Shown here one piece after another: positions 53,430 through 62,579 of a stretch of 64,000 bases of DNA. Made by a program: the position numbers and the translations under genes. Positions within the stretch are counted from its first letter, which is position 1. Every line of letters begins with the position of its first letter. Source of the stretch: Butyrivibrio sp. (lineage in GTDB: Bacteria > Bacillota > Clostridia > Lachnospirales > Lachnospiraceae). The stretch spans positions 44,345 to 108,344 of the forward strand of contig JAKVKH010000006.1 of assembly GCA_022486625.1 (NCBI GenBank). The letters are read 5' to 3'. Below the pieces are notes generated by a model that was not told the origin of the DNA, ran no database searches, and saw only the letters and a program-made list of their open reading frames with translations.

Positions 53430-54569
53430 ATGATATATCTGATCTCCATTTATACGTCCAATGCACTGGGTATTGCTGCGATTCTGACTGCGATGTTCTG
53501 TAACATGGCAATCATGAAGAACAGCCGTACAGATTACCGGATCATCAAGTTAATTTGTGTGCTGAGCCTGATTTCCTGCTTCACAGATCCGCTGGTATTT
53601 ACACTTGACGGGCATGGAAGCAGGCTGTTTCGGAGCATCAATATGGTAGGTAACAGCTACCTGTTCCTGGCCAACATATGGGTTTCTGTTTTGTGGATCT
53701 GTTTTCTCAGAGCACATCTGTGGGGCGTTAATCCGCTGAAAGACAGAAGAATCAGGTGGATTCTGTATCCATCGGCGGTTTTGAGTGCGGTGATTGTGCT
53801 CAATTTTTTCTATCCGGTGGTGTTCAGTACGAGCAGTCAGAACGTATATGGCAGACTACCGTTTTCCTATGTTTTTGTCATTCTGACAGCAGTCTTTTTT
53901 GCGTACAGCATATACCTGTCACACGTATATAAAAAGGAAAATGGCAGCAGGCGTTTTTTTCCGATTGCAGTCTATCTGGTGCCTGTTTCGATTGGGTTCG
54001 GAACGCAGATGCTTTTCTATGGAATCTCTGTGTCCTGGCCTTCGGTAGCAATTGCTTCTTGTGGTATTATGATGAGCCTTCAGAATGAAATGGCATATGT
54101 GGATTATCTGACCGGTCTGCTGAATCGTTCCTATCTCTTTACAGCCAGACCATACAAGTCCATGAAGGGGCTGATTATGATGGATATCAATAGTTTTAAG
54201 GCGATCAATGATCAGATCGGTCATGAAATAGGGGACAGGGCATTACAGGAAATCGGAGCGGTGCTGCATGATGTAGCCTGCGCATATGGCTTTGCGATCA
54301 GGTATGGCGGTGATGAATTTCTGCTGTTTTCTGCTGACGGATCAGAGCGGGAACTGAACGAAATCCGGGGAAGAATCGATGCGGAGCTGAAGCTCCTGAA
54401 TGAAAAGCCGGGTCGCAGGTATCAGCTGTCCTTATCTTATGGGATGACCTCTTTTTCTGCTGAGCAGGAAGATATTGATGATATTATCCGTCGTGTTGAT
54501 CAGAAAATGTATGAAAATAAGAAGCTTTTTTATCTGCAGCACGAACGAAGAGCAAAGGATATTCGCTGA
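53430..54569 (+). CDS. Diguanylate cyclase with N-terminal membrane sensor
   Basis: The protein is 379 aa from ATG 53430 (GAGGGGGG upstream). Seven or so hydrophobic helices cover residues 1-215. A C-terminal GGDEF domain follows with YVDYLTGLLNRSYLF, MMDINSFKAINDQIGHEIG and the active-site IRYGGDEFLLF. All catalytic residues for c-di-GMP synthesis are present. The usual RxxD inhibitory site is not visible upstream of GGDEF, so product inhibition may be weak. The sensed signal is unknown. Confidence 0.92.
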   Translation: MIYLISIYTSNALGIAAILTAMFCNMAIMKNSRTDYRIIKLICVLSLISCFTDPLVFTLDGHGSRLFRSINMVGNSYLFLANIWVSVLWICFLRAHLWGVNPLKDRRIRWILYPSAVLSAVIVLNFFYPVVFSTSSQNVYGRLPFSYVFVILTAVFFAYSIYLSHVYKKENGSRRFFPIAVYLVPVSIGFGTQMLFYGISVSWPSVAIASCGIMMSLQNEMAYVDYLTGLLNRSYLFTARPYKSMKGLIMMDINSFKAINDQIGHEIGDRALQEIGAVLHDVACAYGFAIRYGGDEFLLFSADGSERELNEIRGRIDAELKLLNEKPGRRYQLSLSYGMTSFSAEQEDIDDIIRRVDQKMYENKKLFYLQHERRAKDIR

Positions 54570-54590
54570 AAATGGCAGCCAGGAGGCTAC

Positions 54591-55397
54591 TCAGATTTTC
54601 AGAAACTTTGCAAGACCATCATGATCATTATCAGCAGTTGTTACAACATCGGCAATGGCCTTTACTGCATCAGTACCGTTTAACATTGCAATACCGGTTC
54701 CGGCAGCCTTAATCATTGAGATATCATTCTGCTCGTCTCCTGCTGCGAGTGAGTTTCTGACCGGAATATCCAGAAGCTTACATAGTCTTGTTACTGCGGA
54801 ACCCTTTCCGGCTTCTGCAGGGAAAATTTCCAGATAAAAAGGATTGGAATACATGGTATTCAGCGTGGGACATATCATATCATCGAGTTCTTTATGAAAA
54901 CGTTCCATCTTATCATGGTCATGCAGTTCGATGGCGATGCATTTGCATGGCGGCTGCGACAGTACGGTGCGGACATCATCGGCCAGAAGAACCGGAGAAG
55001 GAATGACGCGCCGATAATACTCGATGCCCTCATCCTGCCTGGTGGCTACGATGTGCGTGTCCGTGTAGGTATGCACATGAACATCGTGCCGGTCTGCCAG
55101 ATCAAAGATTCTGCTGACCATTTCGACCGGGATACCGGTACGGTAAATGTCCCTGTGATTGTCACAGTCATAGATCTGTGCGCCATTGAAAGCAGCAAGA
55201 AAGGTTCCGGGAAAGAAGAGCTTCAAGTCCTCCTGTACCTTGCGAACAGAGTCCATTGCCCGTCCGGTATTGATCACAAAATGATTTCCTGCGTCAGTAA
55301 ATGCTTCGAGTGCAGCTCTTGTTGCAGGGGTGATTATCTTCTGCGAATTTAATAATGTACCATCAAGATCAAAAAAGAAAATTTTATGCTGATTCAT
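54591..55397 (-). CDS. Cof-type HAD-superfamily phosphatase
   Basis: The 268-aa protein has HAD motif I FFDLDGTLLNS, motif II INTGRA, a large cap domain (about residues 85-190), motif III Lys in GKGSAVTRL and motif IV AAGDEQNDISMIKAAG. These enzymes dephosphorylate sugar phosphates or flavin and pyridoxal phosphates; the substrate is not deducible. It is one of few leftward genes and converges on the cyclase gene. Confidence 0.93.
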   Translation of the reverse strand: MNQHKIFFFDLDGTLLNSQKIITPATRAALEAFTDAGNHFVINTGRAMDSVRKVQEDLKLFFPGTFLAAFNGAQIYDCDNHRDIYRTGIPVEMVSRIFDLADRHDVHVHTYTDTHIVATRQDEGIEYYRRVIPSPVLLADDVRTVLSQPPCKCIAIELHDHDKMERFHKELDDMICPTLNTMYSNPFYLEIFPAEAGKGSAVTRLCKLLDIPVRNSLAAGDEQNDISMIKAAGTGIAMLNGTDAVKAIADVVTTADNDHDGLAKFLKI

Positions 55398-55522
55398 TTT
55401 TAAAACCTTTCTTAACGTAATGACGGTTCTGAATATTCAGAACAATGGTTTCAATATACCATAATCCGGTAAAAGATGCTATGATTACAGCTGTATGCAG
55501 CAGAGAATAAGGGAGCTATTAT

Positions 55523-56401
55523 ATGAAAGCAGTAGATTTACATACACATTCAACCAGATCAGACGGAAGCTATACACCGTCAGAACTGGTTGATTACGCA
55601 GCAGAAAAAGGGCTGGCAGCGATCGCATTGACAGATCATGATACTGTAGACGGACTGGATGAAGCAATCAGTCACGCCAGAATAAATGAACCGGAACTGG
55701 AAGTTATTCCGGGTATTGAATTTTCTACAGAATATGAGAAAGGTGACATCCATATTGTCGGACTGTACATTGACTATCATGGGGAAGCTTTTTCCCACAA
55801 AATACAGGAATTTGTAGATTCCAGAGTGAACAGAAATATTAAAATGTGTGAAAAACTCACGATGGCAGGTATTCCGATGACCTATGAGCAGCTCCTTGCA
55901 GAATTTCCGGATGCGGTCATCACCAGAGCGCATTATGCGAGGCATCTTTTAAGTCATGGCTATACAAAGAGCATGAAAGAAGCCTTTGACAGGTATATCG
56001 GTGATCATGCGCCCTGTTATGTACAGAGAGAAAAGGTAACGCCCTTTCAGGCTGTCCGGTTGATTCTGGAAGCCGGCGGTATCCCGGTTCTGGCACATCC
56101 CATTCTCTATCATATGTCGGATGCCAGACTGCGGGGGCTGGTTGCACAGCTCAGGGATGCAGGTCTTATGGGAATAGAAGCAATTTACAGTACCTATGCA
56201 GCTGCAGATGAGCGGGATATCCGTCGTATAGCTGCGGATTATGATCTTTGCATCAGCGGAGGTTCAGACTTTCATGGTGCCAATAAGCCGGGACTGGATC
56301 TTGGCACTGGATATGGACACCTCTTTGTACCGGAGGAGGTACTGACGAATATGATAAATGTTTGGAAAAAGAGGAAAGACAACGGCAACCTGCAGTTATG
56401 A
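55523..56401 (+). CDS. PHP-domain metal-dependent phosphoesterase (YciV/RNase AM-like)
   Basis: The 292-aa protein has all PHP metal-binding blocks: DLHTHSTRSDGSYTP, ALTDHDTVDGL, EVIPGIEFST and, near the C-terminus, ISGGSDFHG. Relatives act as 3',5'-bisphosphate phosphatases or 5'-3' exonucleases on short RNA. It starts at ATG 55523 with AAGGGAG. It is divergent from the HAD gene, and a terminator follows. Confidence 0.92.
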   Translation: MKAVDLHTHSTRSDGSYTPSELVDYAAEKGLAAIALTDHDTVDGLDEAISHARINEPELEVIPGIEFSTEYEKGDIHIVGLYIDYHGEAFSHKIQEFVDSRVNRNIKMCEKLTMAGIPMTYEQLLAEFPDAVITRAHYARHLLSHGYTKSMKEAFDRYIGDHAPCYVQREKVTPFQAVRLILEAGGIPVLAHPILYHMSDARLRGLVAQLRDAGLMGIEAIYSTYAAADERDIRRIAADYDLCISGGSDFHGANKPGLDLGTGYGHLFVPEEVLTNMINVWKKRKDNGNLQL

Positions 56402-56451
56402 AGAGCTTTATTTGACAGAAAACAGAATAATGCAGAAGATGATATTTTAAG

Positions 56452-56490
56452 CAGACTTTGGGTGTGTTATTACCCTGAAGTCTGTTTTTT
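56452..56490 (+). terminator. Intrinsic terminator after the PHP gene
   Basis: CAGACTT-T-GGGT pairs with ACCC-TG-AAGTCTG and is followed by six T. It separates the PHP gene from the GNAT and paralogue cluster. Confidence 0.88.
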
Positions 56491-56684
56491 GATGGCAGAA
56501 ATCGTAAAAAGAGGCAATAAGTCATGCGATACAAGTGAATTTAAAGTTTTGTTAAAGAATTGTCTGAGAAACGTTAACAACGACAAAAAAGCGATATGAT
56601 AATATAGATGAAATATCGTGCACAAGTAGCTTATTGAACCTTAAAAACAGAAATCTGTTTGATGAGAAAAGGGGGAATACTGTA

Positions 56685-57539
56685 ATGGATGAACAGAATA
56701 CATCAGAAATCAGAGTAATTGCCGTACAGGGTGATGGCCTTGAAAAAGTGAAAAACTATTTTCCGAAGGTTATATACAGACAGCTGGCAAGTGGACATGC
56801 AGATGCACTTGGCGCGGTAGCTGGTGATACCCTTGTGGGAGTGCTTGCATTTCAGAATACGGAAGGTGTATTGGAAATCGAATGGGCTATGGTTGCTCCT
56901 TCATATCGCAGGCAGAACGTCTGTGAAGAGATGATCATGACATTTATGGAACTGGTCGGAATGGATCTGTCTGTTGAAAAAATAATCATAACCCTTGATT
57001 CGGACACGGAGAGCAGATATCTGGAAAACTTTTTCAAGCGGATCGGATTCCTCAAAAAAGACAGCGACATAGAACATTGCACTTATCCGATGGAAAAACT
57101 GGCGGAGAATCCGTATCTGCAGAATGCACAGGAATATTCCGAAATCAGACCATTAGAGGAATTAAGCAAAAAACAGATTCAGATCATAGAAAGAATTATG
57201 AGAGAAAATATGGGACTTGACCTGGATGGCGTTTCTGTTTCGGAAGATTATGATCCGCAGCTGAGCTTATACTATATCGAAGAAAATGAACCAAAGGGCT
57301 TTGTGTTGGTAAGAAGACTGCAGGATGATCTGGAATTGTCTGTTGTCTATATAGATCCTGCATATAGTGCACAATTGTTGCGGTTGCTTTTGACCTTGAT
57401 GCAGAAAGTAAAATCTGGCGGAGACATAAAGGGACAGATCGTAATGGATCTGATCAATGAGGCATCCAGAAAACTGACTGAAAAAATGTTGCCTGGAGCG
57501 AAGTATTCCAGCCAGATTCAAATGGAACTGAACTACTAA
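56685..57539 (+). CDS. GNAT-family N-acetyltransferase-like protein
   Basis: The protein is 284 aa from ATG 56685, with AAGGGGG upstream; the earlier ATG 56634 has no site. The first half carries a GNAT core with VAPSYRRQNVCEEMIMTFM as the acetyl-CoA loop region (residues about 65-85). The second half shows a faint repeat of the fold (LSLYYIEENEPKGFVLVRRL) without a clear loop. It precedes two paralogous unknown genes by 49 bp and may modify them or share their pathway. Substrate unknown. Confidence 0.78.
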   Translation: MDEQNTSEIRVIAVQGDGLEKVKNYFPKVIYRQLASGHADALGAVAGDTLVGVLAFQNTEGVLEIEWAMVAPSYRRQNVCEEMIMTFMELVGMDLSVEKIIITLDSDTESRYLENFFKRIGFLKKDSDIEHCTYPMEKLAENPYLQNAQEYSEIRPLEELSKKQIQIIERIMRENMGLDLDGVSVSEDYDPQLSLYYIEENEPKGFVLVRRLQDDLELSVVYIDPAYSAQLLRLLLTLMQKVKSGGDIKGQIVMDLINEASRKLTEKMLPGAKYSSQIQMELNY

Positions 57540-57588
57540 AGCATACCAATGGATATTTCTGGTTCGCACTTAGAAAAGGGGAATCAAA

Positions 57589-59271
57589 ATGGATGGAATG
57601 AATATGGTGGAAGAAAAGAAAATGCAGCAGTATTCTGTTGCCCGGCAGTTTCAGGAAGACCAGGAAAAAGTCATCCAGATGAGTCAGATGACTGAGGAGC
57701 AGATGGGCGATCAGTATCAGGAGCAGCATTTTTCTAAGAGTGAAATGTCAGATTATCTTCAGAATCAACTGGGAGAGAAGTTTGATTACTCAGCACCTCT
57801 TGAACCTGCACAGGAAGCTGAACTTTCGAAAAAAGGTTTTGCAAAGAGAATTATGGAACGAAGAAAAATGAGAAAGCAGAGGGAAAAACAGTTCAATCTC
57901 CGTGCAAAGGCAATGTGGCAGATTCATCAAAACCAGGGAAAAAAAGAAGATAAAGAGATTATACCCGGAGTCCCTGAAAATCCCATGAGGATGGAGAATG
58001 CTCCGATTTTTGGACAAATGCGGCAGTGGATTTCAGAGCTTACCTGCCTTTCTGTGGAAGAGAAACTGCAGGCAATGCAGAGGGTGAATAATGTGAACTT
58101 ATTGTGTTCATCCTTGATGTCCGGCAAAATTCCTGATTTTGATGTGGATCATCCAGTGACCGATTTTCTGAAAGATGGGAAATATATTGAAAAAAGTTAT
58201 TTTGAGTTGAAAGAGTTAAATACTCTCTTGCAAGGGAAAGGTGATTCGACAGAGACATTGCTGTATAGCATCAGTGAAATGCAGGAAAACCTTTTGAAGT
58301 CGGATGATATGCTTGCTTCAATGGGCGATGATAAGTCATTATTCAAGATGGCAACAATAAAGGAAAGATTAAGATACTGTAATTTTGGTGTTGCACTTAG
58401 AACAAGGGAACAGAATCAAATGTTCAGGATAATGGAAACAAATTTATATAATGTGAGAGAGGAAAAAAGACTTTGTGATTTGGAAAGAAATCTGAGAAAA
58501 AAAACGACAGAAGAAAAACAAAAGTATCTGGCCAAGCAGGTGGATGAAACTAATGCAAAGTGCTCGCTTTATGAAAAGAAGATGATTCAGGAACTGGATG
58601 GAAGAGTACCAGAGGCTCGAAATTATAAAAAAAGAAAAAATGCCGGATTTCTGGAGGTGATCAAAAGGGATTCTGAAGGAAATCCATTGCTTTCAGAAGA
58701 GCCACGTATGAAGGCACTTACAGAAATACATGAGAAACGGTATGGAGATAAACAGAACCAGATTAAAGATGTGGTTCCGTACTTTATGCAGCAGGTTGAT
58801 AATATGATGGATATATTACGAACTTTGGATTTTTCGCCAGAAGGATTCTTGCGATTAAATTCTGAACATATGTCAAAGGTAATGATAACTATGGGAGAAC
58901 TTACCAATATAATGGCAGATGAAAAAAATTTAGTGAATCTGTTATCAAAAAAGGATCAGGCAAAGGTCAGAATGCTTGATCAGAACCCGTTTGGAACGTG
59001 GAGCGCAGGCATACAGGGATATTATAAAAATATATTTAATCCGGAGAAACCGGAAGACAGTTCGCTTGATGAATGTGTAAATGATATGCTATTTTCCCTG
59101 AATGGGAATACTTTTCTTCAACGGCATCTGTTTACCAAACGCGATGAAAACGGTGTGAAACAGAAGAAAGTAAAAAATGTGGATATGAATGCACTGATGA
59201 AGGAATATATTGCGGAATGGGATAAAATGAATGCTTCCTTTAAAAAATCAGAAAAAAGAAAAAAGGTCTGA
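57589..59271 (+). CDS. Unknown protein, first of two tandem paralogues
   Basis: This 560-aa, Lys/Glu-rich, mostly helical protein has no signal peptide, membrane helix or recognised motif. The N-terminal 130 residues (EKFDYSAPLEPAQEAELSKK, then KMRKQREKQFNLRAKAMW) and the C-terminal 150 residues (FSPEGFLRL, NPFGTW, NVDMNALMKEYIAEWDKM) closely match the next gene. The middle is more diverged. Even the 5' leader (ATACCAATGGATATTTC) is repeated before the second copy. I do not recognise the family. The cytoplasmic, coiled-coil-like composition suggests a scaffold or interaction role; this is inference. Confidence 0.8.
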   Translation: MDGMNMVEEKKMQQYSVARQFQEDQEKVIQMSQMTEEQMGDQYQEQHFSKSEMSDYLQNQLGEKFDYSAPLEPAQEAELSKKGFAKRIMERRKMRKQREKQFNLRAKAMWQIHQNQGKKEDKEIIPGVPENPMRMENAPIFGQMRQWISELTCLSVEEKLQAMQRVNNVNLLCSSLMSGKIPDFDVDHPVTDFLKDGKYIEKSYFELKELNTLLQGKGDSTETLLYSISEMQENLLKSDDMLASMGDDKSLFKMATIKERLRYCNFGVALRTREQNQMFRIMETNLYNVREEKRLCDLERNLRKKTTEEKQKYLAKQVDETNAKCSLYEKKMIQELDGRVPEARNYKKRKNAGFLEVIKRDSEGNPLLSEEPRMKALTEIHEKRYGDKQNQIKDVVPYFMQQVDNMMDILRTLDFSPEGFLRLNSEHMSKVMITMGELTNIMADEKNLVNLLSKKDQAKVRMLDQNPFGTWSAGIQGYYKNIFNPEKPEDSSLDECVNDMLFSLNGNTFLQRHLFTKRDENGVKQKKVKNVDMNALMKEYIAEWDKMNASFKKSEKRKKV

Positions 59272-59341
59272 AATTCATGGTGTAATTACTGAAGTATACC
59301 AATGAATATTTCCGGGGGTAAGCCTTAGAAGGAGGGTCATA

Positions 59342-61021
59342 ATGGATGGAATGGACATGAAGGAAGAAGAAAGAAAAATGCGTCAGCAGTTGGTTACGCA
59401 GCAGCTGCAGGAAGATGAGGAAAAAGTCAGTCTGACGAGTCAGATGCTTGAAAAGAAGATGGGTGATCAGTATCAGAAGCAGTATTCTTCCCAAAGCAAA
59501 ATGTCAGATTATCTTCGGGATGAACTGGGGGAGAAGTTTGATTATTCAGCACCCCTTGAGCCTGCGCAGGAAGCTGAACTTTCGAAAAAGGGATTTGCAA
59601 AGAGAATTGCAGAACGAAGAAAAATGAGAAAGCAGAGAGAAAAACAATTCAACCTCCGTGCAAAGGCAATGTGGCAGATTCATCAGGGACAGGGAGAAAA
59701 AAAGGAAGATAAAGAGATTACACCTGGTATTCCTGAGAATCCCATGAAAATGGAAAACACTCCGATTTTTGGAGAACTGCGTCAACTGATTTCTGGAATT
59801 GATTCCCTTTCTGCGGAGCAGAAACAGCAGGCAATAGAGCTGGTGAATAATGCAAATTTATGGTGTTCATCTATGATGTCTGATGAAATTCCGAAATCCA
59901 CGGGATTCGTGAATAAAATAGATTTTGATAAAATTTATAAGGATCTGACGCAACTGGAAACCCTTTTAAAAGGAACGAATGTTTCGACAAAGGATGAGCT
60001 TGCAATGGGGGTACTTCTTGGACATATTGATGGAATGCATCAGAAGCTCATGAGCTCACAGAATATGCTTAAAAGCTGGGGCGGTTCAAATGAATTTTTC
60101 AGGCGCACATCGATAAAAGACAGATTAAGATTCTGCAATTTTGGTGCTGCGCTCAGAACAGAGAAACAGCAGAGAATGTTTAAAACAATAGAGGAAAAAG
60201 TATATAGCGCCAGAGAAGAAAAAAGACTTTGTGATATTGAAAAAAAGCTGAAGGGATGTAAGACACAGGAGGAAAAAAATAAATATCTAGGCGAGCAAGT
60301 GAATGCGGCAAATGCAAGGGGAATGCTCTATAGAAATAAGTTGGCTATAGAACTGAATGCAAGAGGAGAGGGCGTTAATAATTATAGATTAAGAAAAAAT
60401 GTCGGATTTCTTGAAACAGTTAAAAGAGATTCTGAAGGAAATCCTTTACTTTCAGAAGAATCAAAGATAGAGAAACTTGTAGAAATACATGAGAAACGTT
60501 ATGGAAATAAAAAGGATCAGATTAAAGATGTGGTGCCTTACTATATGCAGCAGATTGATGAGATGATGAATATATTACGAACTATGGATTTTTCGCCGGA
60601 AGGATTAATACGAATGGAACCTGATTCGCTGGGAAAGGTAATAGTGGCCATAGGGGAAGTCTCAAATATAAGGAGTGATGAAGAAAATCTGTACAATTGT
60701 TTTTCAAAAAAAGACTTGGTAAAGATTAAAATGCTTGATCAGAACCCGGTTGGAACGTGGAACCTTGGTATGCAGACATATTACGCGTCTGCAATTAATC
60801 CGGAGGAGGACGTTTCCGGGTCTTTGGATGAGTTTGTCAGTAATGTTCTTTTTTCAATGGAGGATAATACTTTTGTTCAACGACATCTGTTAACCAAACG
60901 TGATGAAAATGGCGAGAGGCAGAGAAAAGTGAAGGCGGTGGATATGAATGCACTGATGAAGGAATATATTGCGGAATGGGATAAAATGAGTGCATCAATT
61001 AAAAAATCTAAAGGAAAATAA
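59342..61021 (+). CDS. Unknown protein, second of two tandem paralogues
   Basis: The 559-aa paralogue of the preceding gene starts at ATG 59342 behind AAGGAGGG. Conserved blocks include FDYSAPLEPAQEAELSKKGF, NFGAALRTEKQQRMFKTIEE, KRDSEGNPLLSEES and VDMNALMKEYIAEWDKMSAS. Substitutions are spread through the middle third, and neither copy has frameshifts, so both appear to be maintained. The pair arose by tandem duplication that included about 50 bp of upstream sequence. Function unknown. Confidence 0.8.
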   Translation: MDGMDMKEEERKMRQQLVTQQLQEDEEKVSLTSQMLEKKMGDQYQKQYSSQSKMSDYLRDELGEKFDYSAPLEPAQEAELSKKGFAKRIAERRKMRKQREKQFNLRAKAMWQIHQGQGEKKEDKEITPGIPENPMKMENTPIFGELRQLISGIDSLSAEQKQQAIELVNNANLWCSSMMSDEIPKSTGFVNKIDFDKIYKDLTQLETLLKGTNVSTKDELAMGVLLGHIDGMHQKLMSSQNMLKSWGGSNEFFRRTSIKDRLRFCNFGAALRTEKQQRMFKTIEEKVYSAREEKRLCDIEKKLKGCKTQEEKNKYLGEQVNAANARGMLYRNKLAIELNARGEGVNNYRLRKNVGFLETVKRDSEGNPLLSEESKIEKLVEIHEKRYGNKKDQIKDVVPYYMQQIDEMMNILRTMDFSPEGLIRMEPDSLGKVIVAIGEVSNIRSDEENLYNCFSKKDLVKIKMLDQNPVGTWNLGMQTYYASAINPEEDVSGSLDEFVSNVLFSMEDNTFVQRHLLTKRDENGERQRKVKAVDMNALMKEYIAEWDKMSASIKKSKGK

Positions 61022-61303
61022 ATCAGAGCAGGTTTTAGTGAAAAGCTGAAAGGTGGATAGGGAGCAGAATTATTGGATTTATCTGAGCTGATCGACTCAA
61101 AATGTAAGATAATATCGACATATTCAGCAACTTACAGATTAACGGTACAGAGTGAAATGGTTCACAATAGCCGGAGGAAGTGAATGCATGGAATCATTAT
61201 CAATGAATAAGCTGAAGACATCCTGACGGAATAAAAGTGCGTTCTGCGCAGGTTGTGAAAACCGGCTTCATGCAGTAAAATTGAATAGAAAGTCAGGCTT
61301 TAT
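61022..61303. other. Gap with no convincing gene
   Basis: About 280 bp after the second paralogue hold only a 36-codon TTG-started reading frame (61073..61183, LDLSELIDSKCKIIS...) behind GGGAG. It could be a remnant or a small gene, but I do not call it. The following terminator begins at 61304. Confidence 0.4.
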
Positions 61304-61343
61304 ATGCACCTCCTTTCGTTACAGATTGTGAGGTGCATTTTTT
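61304..61343 (+). terminator. Intrinsic terminator before the Nudix gene
   Basis: ATGCACCTC pairs with GAGGTGCAT, followed by five T. It ends the paralogue transcript. Confidence 0.8.
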
Positions 61344-61387
61344 GATGGGGCAGTGTAAAAAGCCGAGAACAGGAAGAGGCTGGAAAG

Positions 61388-62167
61388 ATGAATATAGATG
61401 ATATTAAAATGCTTGCTATGCAAAATAATAGTGTTATTCCATTGAAGAAAAAAGTGATTGTAATTGATTCAGGAAAAAAGAAAGAAGTGAGTGAAAATAC
61501 AAAAAGGCTTATTGAAATCGAATGGAAAAAACTAACTGAACAGTATTCTAATATATTCAACGGTCCTAATTACTGCGTTGATCAGGTAGAATTAGTCGAT
61601 GAACAAATCATACATAAATGCAGTCGCTCTTCTTATTCACATTATCGATGCAGTCGTATTCATGATTTGGGAAAAGATATATGTAGAAACCCATATGGAG
61701 CAGTTTATCTTGTGACGAGGGATGGATATCTTGTGATTGCACTTCAAGGTGGGGATTCAGAGAATGTTGGAAAAATACAGGGAATCGGAGGCGGTATGTC
61801 TGCAGAAGATACCCAGATGGGAAATAATATATTGAATCCAGAAAACACTGCTCTAAGAGAACTGGAGGAAGAAGCAGGGAAAGAAATCCGTAATAGTATA
61901 AATAGGACGGAACCAGGTTATCTAATTACAGATGGAATCAAATTTGGAATAGTTACGCTAGCTTATTCTAATATGGGAAAAAATGAAATGGAAAAGAGTT
62001 TCCTATTATTCAAGGAAGAATCAGGCAATAATGAATTAGATAGATTACTATTCTGGAATAAAGAAAATCTTGAAGAAATAGTCCAATATGAAACAAAACA
62101 AGATTTGGGTGTTGTACAGCTGATAAGATTGTTTTTAGATGATTTCAATTCTGCAAAGGCACATTGA
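61388..62167 (+). CDS. Nudix hydrolase-like protein, AT-rich
   Basis: The 259-aa protein has a Nudix box in which the REXXEEXG part is clear (ALRELEEEAGKEI, about residue 160). The preceding loop GIGGGMSAEDTQMG carries an insertion before it. An N-terminal region of about 90 residues has several Cys/His (HKCSRSSYSHYRCSRIHD). Codons are visibly more AT-rich than in neighbours, for example many AAT, ATA and AAA, suggesting recent transfer. The substrate is unknown. The start has AGGAAGAGG. Confidence 0.8.
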   Translation: MNIDDIKMLAMQNNSVIPLKKKVIVIDSGKKKEVSENTKRLIEIEWKKLTEQYSNIFNGPNYCVDQVELVDEQIIHKCSRSSYSHYRCSRIHDLGKDICRNPYGAVYLVTRDGYLVIALQGGDSENVGKIQGIGGGMSAEDTQMGNNILNPENTALRELEEEAGKEIRNSINRTEPGYLITDGIKFGIVTLAYSNMGKNEMEKSFLLFKEESGNNELDRLLFWNKENLEEIVQYETKQDLGVVQLIRLFLDDFNSAKAH

Positions 62168-62230
62168 TATAGCTGATGATTTATTTGCAACCACTGGAAG
62201 ATATTTCTAAGGGAGTACTATTATCGTGCG

Positions 62231-62425
62231 CTAATCATGAAACACAATTTCCAGAATGATGATAATGATCAGAACAACAAACCATGCGGTACCGTTTGTC
62301 TTCTGACCGGGATGACCCTTTGGACGGCTGTTGCCGTTACCGGAAGAATCATTTATAATATGATAGTCTATGAAATCATCAGCAGCATCTTTTTTGCCAT
62401 TTCCGTTCCAGTCAAAGGATGACAT
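62231..62425 (-). CDS. Small EF-hand-like protein with C-terminal membrane helix
   Basis: This 64-aa protein starts at ATG 62425 behind AAAGGAGG. The N-terminus MSSFDWNGNGKKDAADDFID has the D-x-N-G-N-G-x-x-D spacing of a calcium loop like those of dockerins. A Gly/Asn-rich linker follows and then a hydrophobic tail (AWFVVLIIIIILEIVF). A tail-anchored or secreted small Ca2+-binding membrane protein is a reasonable description. The plus-strand ORF 62237..62422 is its shadow and has no ribosome binding site. Confidence 0.78.
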   Translation of the reverse strand: MSSFDWNGNGKKDAADDFIDYHIINDSSGNGNSRPKGHPGQKTNGTAWFVVLIIIIILEIVFHD

Positions 62426-62579
62426 CTTAATCCTCCTTTCCTTACTTTCACATTTTGGACGTCTGTATCATAGTCTCATTATACTTCTTTTTACATCGGA
62501 AAGCAGAAATTGAATGATGGAGATTTTTTCTGGAAAAAAAGCGGGAAGCCTTTATATAAAGTGCTTCGGGATGGAGAAA

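Noticed and set aside
61073-61183. 36-codon TTG-started reading frame after the second paralogue
   Set aside because: It is too short, has a non-ATG start and shows no motif. Kept only as a note in the gap entry.
62237-62422. 61-aa plus-strand ORF
   Set aside because: It is antisense to the EF-hand-like gene, which has AAAGGAGG upstream; this ORF has none.
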